Below are positions 57,954-64,000 of a stretch of DNA of 64,000 nt, piece by piece (position 1 is the stretch's first letter; each line of letters begins with the position of its first letter). The notes beneath the pieces are model-generated. The model was not told the DNA's origin, searched no databases, and worked only from the letters and a program-made list of their open reading frames with translations. The position numbers were made by a program, and so were the translations under genes. Origin of the DNA: Asaccharospora irregularis DSM 2635 (GTDB taxonomy: Bacteria > Bacillota > Clostridia > Peptostreptococcales > Peptostreptococcaceae); contig NZ_FQWX01000011.1 of the NCBI RefSeq assembly GCF_900129815.1, forward strand, positions 1-64,000, given 5' to 3'.

Positions 57954-58889
57954 ATGGAAAAGAAAAAAGGTTATATTTTCATTTGCATTGCAGGATTATT
58001 GTGGAGTACTTTAGGACTATTTGGAAATGTTTTGATGGGGTATAATCTTACACCAGAACAAGTAGCTTTTACAAGATTGTTTTTAGGTTTTTTGGTACTG
58101 ACTATATACAGTATTGTTAAGAACCCAAGTGCACTTAAAATAAGTAAAAAGGGAATTATTTACTCTATTATGATTGGTATTGTATGCCAAGGACTTTTTA
58201 ATTTATGTTATTTCAAGGCTATTAATAGCGTTGGGGTATGCATATCAGCAGTGCTACTATATACATCACCACTATTTTTGACTGTATTTTCAAAAGTATT
58301 TTACAAAGAAAATATAAATATTCAAAAAATAGTATCTTTAGGATTTTGCTTTTTAGGAGCTGTGTTGGCAGTTACAGGTGGAAAACTAGATGTAGATAAA
58401 TTGAATGGATTAGGTCTAATATTAGGTATTTCTGCTGCTATTACATATGCGCTTATGCCTATAATAAGTAAAAATATTTTGAAAGAGTGTTCAAGTATAA
58501 CAATTTTAATATATGGTTTTTTATTTGGTTCAATATTTATGTTGCCATTAGCAAAGCCTTTAGAAATGTTAAAATACTCTCTAAACCCTAAAATATTAGT
58601 TTGGATGTTAGTGCTGGGAATTGTACCCGCAGCACTAGCTTATATATTCTATGTTGAAGGAGTGGCAAAAGGCGTAGAATTATCTATAGCTGGTGTTATT
58701 GCATCAGTAGAATTAATATCATCAGTATTAATTGGGTGGACAGTACTAGGAGAAAATTTTTCAATTGTCAAGCTAATTGGTTTAGGATTTATGGTGGTAT
58801 CAGCACTTATAGCTGTAAAGGCTTCTAAACAAGAAGAACCATTACTAAGTGAGGATATAGAACAAAATACACTACACGAAGCGCTATAA
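57954..58889 (+). CDS. EamA/DMT family transporter, sigma-54 controlled
   Basis: 311 aa with ten hydrophobic helices in two EamA repeats (the second begins near LGLILGISAAITYAL). The DMT family moves amino acids, nucleotides and other metabolites, often outward; the substrate is not known. Expression should depend on sigma-54 and on the divergent PAS activator, because a -24/-12 promoter and three dyads lie between them. A terminator follows, so it is a one-gene transcript. Confidence 0.92.
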   Translation: MEKKKGYIFICIAGLLWSTLGLFGNVLMGYNLTPEQVAFTRLFLGFLVLTIYSIVKNPSALKISKKGIIYSIMIGIVCQGLFNLCYFKAINSVGVCISAVLLYTSPLFLTVFSKVFYKENINIQKIVSLGFCFLGAVLAVTGGKLDVDKLNGLGLILGISAAITYALMPIISKNILKECSSITILIYGFLFGSIFMLPLAKPLEMLKYSLNPKILVWMLVLGIVPAALAYIFYVEGVAKGVELSIAGVIASVELISSVLIGWTVLGENFSIVKLIGLGFMVVSALIAVKASKQEEPLLSEDIEQNTLHEAL

Positions 58890-58948
58890 TCAATTTAATA
58901 TTTAATAAATTTTTCAAAACTCTCCCCTATGTTTAATTACATAGAAAT

Positions 58949-58990
58949 AAGAGCCTATCTCAAAGTATAAATTACTCAAGATAGGCTCTT
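58949..58990. terminator. bidirectional terminator
   Basis: A 12-bp stem (58949-58960 with 58979-58990) lies between the EamA gene and the convergent radical SAM gene. Confidence 0.8.
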
Positions 58991-59007
58991 ATTATAGTTC
59001 AAAAAGA

Positions 59008-59955
59008 TTATAGCTCAAATTTACAACCCTGATAAGAATTTCGAGCCTTTAGAGTATCATCAATCTGATTGAGAACTTCCCACTTTTTTAGGCTCCAAAG
59101 AGGTCCTACTAATTCATCTCTTTTTCCATCACCGGTTAACCTATGGACTATCATATTTTCAGGAAGAATTTCTAATTGATCACAAACTAAATTTACGTAC
59201 TCATCTTGTGTCATTAGTTTCATCATCCCTTTTTCTAACATTTTTTCCATAGGAGTACCTTTTATTACATGGAGTAGATGTATTTTTATGCCGTCGACAT
59301 CCATTTTAGCTACGGCTCTAGCAGTTTCCATCATCATCTCATAGTCTTCTCCAGGAAGACCGTTTATTATGTGAACAACAGTCTTGATATTTTTTGATTT
59401 TAATTTTTCCAAACCTTCAAGAAAAGTATTATAATCATGACCTCTATTTATTATCTTAGATGTAGAATCATGTATGGTTTGAAGACCAAGTTCTACCCAT
59501 AGGTTTGTTCTTTTGTTTAGCTGTCCCAGATACTCAACTACATCGTCTTCAAGACAGTCAGGTCTTGTAGATATAGAAAGGCCTATAACATCATCAAGTT
59601 CTAAGATAGTTTCATACTTTTCCTTAAGAACTTCAAGAGGAGCATAAGTATTTGTATAGGCTTGAAAATATCCTATGTATTTTGCATTTTGCCATTTTTT
59701 ATGCATCATTTCTTTTATATCATAAAACTGTTTTACTAAATTATCTTTAGGATTTCCAGCAAAATCGCCAGAGCCCTCTTTACTGCAATAAGTACATCCA
59801 CCAGAAGTTATTGTTCCATCTATATTGGGGCAGGTGAATCCTGCATTTATGGACACTTTAAATACCTTTTCACCGAATGTATTTCTTAGATAGTAATTCC
59901 AAGTATGGTATCTTTTATTATCAAATGAATATTTAAATTTTGTCAAAGTTATCAC
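59008..59955 (-). CDS. radical SAM protein, TIGR01212/YhcC type
   Basis: 315-aa Elp3-like radical SAM protein. The iron-sulfur site is spread as C in FTCPNIDGT and C-x2-C in GGCTYCSKEG (about residues 41-58), the typical C-x9-12-C-x2-C spacing of this family. GLSISTRPDCL, LWVELGLQT and VVHIINGLPGED are SAM-binding strands. The function of YhcC-type proteins is unknown. The SD AGGTGATA precedes the ATG. Confidence 0.88.
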   Translation of the reverse strand: MITLTKFKYSFDNKRYHTWNYYLRNTFGEKVFKVSINAGFTCPNIDGTITSGGCTYCSKEGSGDFAGNPKDNLVKQFYDIKEMMHKKWQNAKYIGYFQAYTNTYAPLEVLKEKYETILELDDVIGLSISTRPDCLEDDVVEYLGQLNKRTNLWVELGLQTIHDSTSKIINRGHDYNTFLEGLEKLKSKNIKTVVHIINGLPGEDYEMMMETARAVAKMDVDGIKIHLLHVIKGTPMEKMLEKGMMKLMTQDEYVNLVCDQLEILPENMIVHRLTGDGKRDELVGPLWSLKKWEVLNQIDDTLKARNSYQGCKFEL

Positions 59956-60148
59956 CTATTTTCAATAATATTATTTAGTCGATTTGCTATTAAAATATAT
60001 TACCATAAATCAGTTGTATTAACAAATCAATCTGATTGATAAATTCTTAGACTTATATGTATTACAATACTGTCACCTATTTAGTTGAATATATATTTAT
60101 TTAAATTAATAAGATTTATTGACTAAAAGAAAGTAAGGTGGAGATATA

Positions 60149-61417
60149 ATGGACGAAGATATAGACTTAGATGTGGATGTAGATTCAGATGTAGAATTGG
60201 ACTCTAGCAAAAGAAAAGTAAAACTTTTGGCAGCAATTGTGGCTTTGATGTTTTTATTTATGGTTATGTTTTTAACTATATTAAAATACAGAGGCCTAGT
60301 ATATCCAAATATATCATTTTATAATCAGAGTGTAGCAAAATTAAATGAAAAAGAGTTGTATAAATTTCTTGATGATGCTGAAAGTAAAATAAAGGATAAA
60401 AAAATATGTGTAGAAGCAGGGGGTGAGAATTACTATATAACTGTAGGAAATTTATTGGAAAAAAGTAATAAAAAAGACTTATGTAAGCAACTTACTACGC
60501 ATAGTGGAAATATTTTAAAAGAATTTGGAATAATTTTGTTAGATGTAAAGACAGATTATAAGCTAGAGTTACATCTAAACAATGATAATCTAAATAAAGA
60601 AGTAAAATATATAGCAACTAAAACCAATAATAAAAGTACTGAGCCAAAAGTTAAGATAGATGGTAGTAGTATAAAGCTTATAGAAGGGAAGGATGGCATA
60701 GCTTTAAATGAAAAACAGTTAATATTAGGTATTAAGGATATTTTAGAAAATATTGATTTTGATAATAATAATTTAAAGGTTGTTGCAGATTACTCTAAAA
60801 CCTCACCTAATATAGATATTGAAGATTTAAAATGTATAGACACAAAAATATCTAGTTATTTTACAGGTTATGGTACAGGAGGGGCACGTGGTAGTAACAT
60901 ACAAAATGCATCAAGTAAGTTAGATAACTTATTGATAATGCCTGGAGAGGAATTTTCATATGAAGATACTATAGGACCAACTACAGCGGAGAATGGATAT
61001 AGAAGTGCACCAGTTATAGTAAACGGTCAATTAAAGAGTGGACTGGGTGGAGGTGTTTGTCAGGTTTCTTCAACTATGTACAATGCACAATTAAAAGCAG
61101 GTATACTTCCTTCAGAGAGAAGCAACCATTCAAAACCAGTCAGCTATGTACCAAGAGGATTAGATGCTACTTTAGCAAGTGGAAGCATTGATTATAAGTT
61201 TATAAATACCTATGATTATCCATTAGTAATAAATGCGTATACATCATCAGGAAGGTTATATATTGAATTTTGGTCAAATAAGAATGCAACAAAAGGGATA
61301 ACTTATGAGGCTAAAAGTTATGTTAGTGGTAGAGTTGCAAATGCATATTTGCTAGGGTATGATAAAAATGGAAAACAGGTTTATAAAAGACATATAGATA
61401 CTAGTGTATATAGATAG
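60149..61417 (+). CDS. VanW family protein, membrane anchored
   Basis: 422 aa. An acidic N-terminal tail (DEDIDLDVDVDSDV) lies inside, one helix (ALMFLFMVMFLTILK) spans the membrane, and the extracellular part has a YoaR-like peptidoglycan-binding region (about 60-215). The VanW domain (about 245-390) starts at GTGGARGSNIQNAS and contains MPGEEFSYEDTIGP, GLGGGVCQVSSTMYNA and the R-GLDATLA element. VanW occurs with vancomycin genes but is common in firmicutes; here no van genes are near. The SD AAGGTGGAG precedes the ATG. Confidence 0.88.
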   Translation: MDEDIDLDVDVDSDVELDSSKRKVKLLAAIVALMFLFMVMFLTILKYRGLVYPNISFYNQSVAKLNEKELYKFLDDAESKIKDKKICVEAGGENYYITVGNLLEKSNKKDLCKQLTTHSGNILKEFGIILLDVKTDYKLELHLNNDNLNKEVKYIATKTNNKSTEPKVKIDGSSIKLIEGKDGIALNEKQLILGIKDILENIDFDNNNLKVVADYSKTSPNIDIEDLKCIDTKISSYFTGYGTGGARGSNIQNASSKLDNLLIMPGEEFSYEDTIGPTTAENGYRSAPVIVNGQLKSGLGGGVCQVSSTMYNAQLKAGILPSERSNHSKPVSYVPRGLDATLASGSIDYKFINTYDYPLVINAYTSSGRLYIEFWSNKNATKGITYEAKSYVSGRVANAYLLGYDKNGKQVYKRHIDTSVYR

Positions 61418-61438
61418 ATAAGTGTATATAGATAGATA
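61403..61438 (+). repeat. 18-bp perfect tandem repeat across the vanW stop
   Basis: AGTGTATATAGATAGATA at 61403-61420 and 61421-61438. The stop TAG (61415-61417) is repeated in frame in the second copy. Confidence 0.92.
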
Positions 61439-61451
61439 AAATTATATATAC

Positions 61452-61500
61452 AAAAAGCCCCTTACATTATGGTTTTAAATCATTTGTTTAGGGGCTTTTA
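61452..61500 (+). terminator. terminator after vanW gene
   Basis: AAAAGCCCCT (61453-61462) pairs with AGGGGCTTTT (61490-61499), loop about 27 nt. Confidence 0.75.
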
Positions 61501-61568
61501 ATTTATTATAGGTAATTAATAAAGGGGTTGTATCATAGTCTTTATTAATGAGTATTGGAGGTGTGTTT

Positions 61569-61997
61569 GTGTCAAAGTTAATGAGTGTTGTTTTTGCGCT
61601 GTTAGCAGGAGGGTCAACTGCTCTAGAAGCATTTATAAATGGTGAATTAGGTAAGAATACAACTCCTATGATTACAACCTTTATAAGCTTGGTTATAGGA
61701 GCTATATTTTTTTTGATGAGCATACTATTGATTGGGGACTTCAATGATTTATTATCATTAAAAGATATAAGCCCCAAGCTATTATTGGGTGGAATATTTG
61801 GAGGTTGTATAATATACTTTACAGTAAAGGCAATCCCTAATTTAGGGGTATCAAATACACTTACATTGATAGTTGTTTCACAAATTTTGGTGGGATTTTT
61901 AATTGATGCCCTGTTTACAAGCCAAATTCAGATGCATTTGTATAAGTACATAGGAGTTATACTTTTAGTTATAGGGACTTTTTTTATAGTTAATTAG
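61569..61997 (+). CDS. YdcZ-family DMT transporter, small
   Basis: About 142 aa with four to five helices; LAGGSTALEAFINGELGK is typical of YdcZ/DUF606. GTG 61569 fits SD TTGGAGGTG (61555-61563) with 6-bp spacing; the frame is open to ATG 61548, which lies upstream of the SD. Such half-size proteins act as dimers. The substrate is unknown. It is followed by the Dph6-like gene after 39 bp. Confidence 0.82.
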   Translation: MSKLMSVVFALLAGGSTALEAFINGELGKNTTPMITTFISLVIGAIFFLMSILLIGDFNDLLSLKDISPKLLLGGIFGGCIIYFTVKAIPNLGVSNTLTLIVVSQILVGFLIDALFTSQIQMHLYKYIGVILLVIGTFFIVN

Positions 61998-62036
61998 GCA
62001 AGTACATAATAACAAAAGAAGAGAGGAGTACAGAAT

Positions 62037-62687
62037 TTGATAAATGAAAAATTTGTTATGTCTTTTAGTGGAGGTAAAGACAGTATTTTAGCTTTATATA
62101 GAATGATAAAGTTAGGTTATATTCCAGTGGCGCTTTTGACTACAATAAAGAAAGAAGAAGATAAGTCTTGGACGCATGGTCTTACAAAAGGATTGCTGTT
62201 AAAAGTGAGCGAGAGTTTAAGTATACCGTTAATAACTGTGGAATGTAATGTAAGTGAGTATGAGACGAAATTTGAAGAGGCATTGCACAAAGCAAAAGAA
62301 CTAGGAGCTACTATATGCGCTTATGGAGATATAGATATACAAGAGCATATGAACTGGGACATAGATAGATGTACTTCAGTAGGTATAAAAGCTAAATTTC
62401 CTCTTTGGAAAGAAAATAGGGAAAAATTAGTATATGAATTTATAGACACAGGATTTACAACTGTAATAAAAACTGTAAATTTAAAATATCTAGATCACAA
62501 ATTTTTAGGCAAAAAACTTACTGAAGAACTTGTTTTAAAAATAAAAGAAACAGATGCGGATATATGTGGTGAAAATGGAGAATATCACACATTTGTAATA
62601 AATGGACCTATATTTAAAAGCCCTATAACATTTACTGAGAAAGGTAAGGTTGTAGACAATGGATATGCTCATTTAATAATAGAGTAA
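62037..62687 (+). CDS. Dph6-like ATP pyrophosphatase (adenine nucleotide alpha-hydrolase fold)
   Basis: 216 aa. PP-loop SFSGGKDS at about residues 9-16 adenylates a substrate, and the GENGEYHTFV motif near 185 is the diphthine-amide-synthase family hallmark. Bacteria lack diphthamide, so the real substrate is another carboxylate or tRNA-like target. The start is TTG with SD GAGAGGAG. It is 39 bp after the YdcZ gene, so co-transcription is likely and the pair may act on one metabolite. Confidence 0.85.
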   Translation: MINEKFVMSFSGGKDSILALYRMIKLGYIPVALLTTIKKEEDKSWTHGLTKGLLLKVSESLSIPLITVECNVSEYETKFEEALHKAKELGATICAYGDIDIQEHMNWDIDRCTSVGIKAKFPLWKENREKLVYEFIDTGFTTVIKTVNLKYLDHKFLGKKLTEELVLKIKETDADICGENGEYHTFVINGPIFKSPITFTEKGKVVDNGYAHLIIE

Positions 62688-62688
62688 T

Positions 62689-62730
62689 CTAAAAAATAAT
62701 GTAGTCAAATTTGACTACATTATTTTTTAG
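62689..62730. terminator. bidirectional terminator, perfect 42-bp palindrome
   Basis: Positions 62689-62730 read the same on both strands, with A6 and T6 edges; it separates the convergent Dph6-like and MATE genes. Confidence 0.85.
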
Positions 62731-62765
62731 ATTTATTAATTAAATCTATTTATTTGGTGTTAATA

Positions 62766-64000
62766 TTAATTATTTAAGGCTTGAAGTTTTTCATTATTAG
62801 ATTCATTATTAGATTTATTACTAGATTTAACATGGAGAGGATTAGATTTTAAAAATACAAGAGATATGAATATACATATAAATTCAGAAACTCCTGTACT
62901 TATCCAGATACCTTCTCCTCCGAATATAAAAATCATAGCAAATAAGCTAATAGATATAACCACTAATCCTCTTGATAAAGATATTATAGTAGATAGTATT
63001 GGTTTTTCTATTGAAGCGAAAAAACCAGATATTATTACATTGTATCCTAAAAATAAAAACGATACAGAGAATAATCTAAAAACGTGTAGTGAGTATTTAA
63101 ATAGCTCTGTTTCCATAGGGTTTATGAAAAGAAAAACTATAGGTTTAGTGAATACCATACAAATTATAAATGTTAAAATTGAAGCAAATGTTACGGCTTT
63201 TAGACCCATTTTTAGCAATTTTTTTACATTATATAGATTCTCTCGTCCATAATAAAAACTAGAAAGAGGTTGCATTCCCTGAGTTATACCTATCATAGTC
63301 ATAAGGACTAGTGTATTTATATAGCATATAACACTATATGAGATTATAGCACTTTCCCCAATGTGTTTTAAAAGACTTTGGTTGAAAAGCATAATTACTA
63401 TTCCTCCGCTTAATTCTGTTATAGAATCTGGGAATCCTATACATATAATTCTTTTTAAATCTTTAAAATTAATTTTGAATTTTGAAAAATTAAGCGTAGA
63501 ATTTTTTTTGAAAAAATGTACTAAGAAAAAAATAGTAGAAAATACTTGAGATAATCCCGTTGCTATAGCTGCACCTTTAACGCCCCAACCAAACACAATT
63601 ACGAAAAAGTAGTCTAAAGCTATATTAGCCAATGCAGATATTATGACACCAATAGTTGCAAGGAATGGGAACCCATCTGTTTTTACAATTACCTCTAGAG
63701 AATAAGACACCATAAAGAAACCGTTGAATAATATAATTATACTCAGATAATCCTTAATCATTTCAAATGTAGAGTCTGTAGCCCCTAGGAAAATAGCTAT
63801 TTTATCAAGGTTTAAAAGCGAAAACAATGCTATTAAAACTGACAAAATAGTTATAGTAGCTATATTTAAAGAAAAAGCTTCATTTGCTGATTTTATATCT
63901 TTTTTTCCTAAGTAAATTGCTATTATAGTTGATGCACCTGTTGAAAATAATAATGATGTAGCAAAGACAAAGTTAATAAAGGGCATAGATATATTAACTG
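62766..64000 (-). CDS. MATE family efflux transporter, 5-prime end cut by window
   Basis: At least 411 codons remain open to the window edge; the ATG at 63986 is internal because the frame continues upstream (V-N-I-S-M) with no stop. The remaining part aligns with MATE from about residue 50 (ASTIIAIYLGKKD) and contains about ten of twelve helices, including GVKGAAIATGLSQ. The family exports cationic drugs or metabolites with Na+ or H+. The tail has a short Ser/Asn/Glu repeat (SNNESNNEK). The substrate is not known. Confidence 0.9.
   Translation of the reverse strand, partial: VNISMPFINFVFATSLLFSTGASTIIAIYLGKKDIKSANEAFSLNIATITILSVLIALFSLLNLDKIAIFLGATDSTFEMIKDYLSIIILFNGFFMVSYSLEVIVKTDGFPFLATIGVIISALANIALDYFFVIVFGWGVKGAAIATGLSQVFSTIFFLVHFFKKNSTLNFSKFKINFKDLKRIICIGFPDSITELSGGIVIMLFNQSLLKHIGESAIISYSVICYINTLVLMTMIGITQGMQPLSSFYYGRENLYNVKKLLKMGLKAVTFASILTFIICMVFTKPIVFLFINPMETELFKYSLHVFRLFSVSFLFLGYNVIISGFFASIEKPILSTIISLSRGLVVISISLFAMIFIFGGEGIWISTGVSEFICIFISLVFLKSNPLHVKSSNKSNNESNNEKLQALNN

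Noticed and set aside
60149-61417. Vancomycin resistance locus
   Set aside because: VanW and ddl are present, but no vanHAX, vanR or vanS genes are seen and ddl looks like the housekeeping enzyme.
63986-64000. Start codon of the MATE gene at 63986
   Set aside because: The frame continues to the window edge and the protein lacks its first helices, so the true start lies beyond the window.

Overview
The window is chromosomal DNA of a very AT-rich, Gram-positive, spore-forming anaerobe, most likely a member of the Peptostreptococcaceae (Clostridioides difficile and relatives). The evidence is the strong GGAGG ribosome binding sites with frequent TTG and GTG starts, a Bacillus/Clostridium-type sporulation and cell-division locus, a cell wall binding 2 (CWB2) surface protein, a T-box leader, a sigma-54 enhancer-binding regulator and a tRNA 2-selenouridine synthase. 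I see no rRNA, tRNA, CRISPR array, insertion sequence or prophage. Almost everything is core or lineage-core genome, and most genes are separated by clear intrinsic terminators. The placement is inference from gene content; no search was run.

Layout. 0.1-3.7 kb: YlxY-like deacetylase, M16 peptidase, YlmC/YmxH-type PRC-barrel protein and aspartokinase, as in the Bacillus ylxY-mlpA-ymxH-dapG region. 3.9-10.1 kb: TepA-like ClpP homologue, then a tight operon ftsK/spoIIIE-mnmH-rimO-pgsA. 10.4-14.4 kb: a decayed chemotaxis receptor gene, recA with a good promoter and a LexA-box candidate, and rny, whose start codon is problematic. 14.6-20.2 kb: a small unknown protein, a UvrD-like helicase, a degenerate tyrosine recombinase, purB and a MarR regulator. 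20.3-31 kb: aminotransferase, GalT-like protein, exonuclease III, DEDDh exonuclease, glutamine synthetase, parvulin, small membrane proteins and a double-rhodanese lipoprotein. 31.2-34.1 kb: a large BspA-like leucine-rich-repeat surface protein with a single CWB2 repeat. 34.3-42.7 kb: glpK, RidA, Gfo/Idh/MocA oxidoreductase, M20 amidohydrolase, alanine racemase and S66 LD-carboxypeptidase. 42.8-50.5 kb: YjiH-family transporter under a T-box, GDPD, Sel1-repeat protein, ABC-F protein, M15 peptidase and a COG0523 GTPase. 50.6-55.3 kb: ddl with a MocR regulator, cinA and a HAD phosphatase. 55.4-64 kb: phospholipase C-like protein, a PAS sigma-54 activator divergent from an EamA transporter, radical SAM protein, VanW protein, YdcZ transporter, Dph6-like ATPase and a MATE transporter cut by the window edge.

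How genes work together. Cell-wall and D-amino-acid functions recur: alr, S66 carboxypeptidase, ddl with its own MocR-type regulator (a DdlR-like arrangement), M15 peptidase, VanW and dapG. Genome maintenance is represented by recA, ftsK/spoIIIE, exonuclease III and two odd proteins, a helicase and a recombinase-like protein missing two catalytic residues.

The most rewarding signals are regulatory: (i) a near-consensus -24/-12 promoter with three spaced dyads between the PAS sigma-54 activator and the EamA exporter gene; (ii) a T-box with a Lys or Arg specifier in front of a YjiH-family membrane protein of unknown substrate; (iii) tandem 18-bp palindromes upstream of the double-rhodanese lipoprotein; (iv) a long foldable element in front of ddl-mocR.
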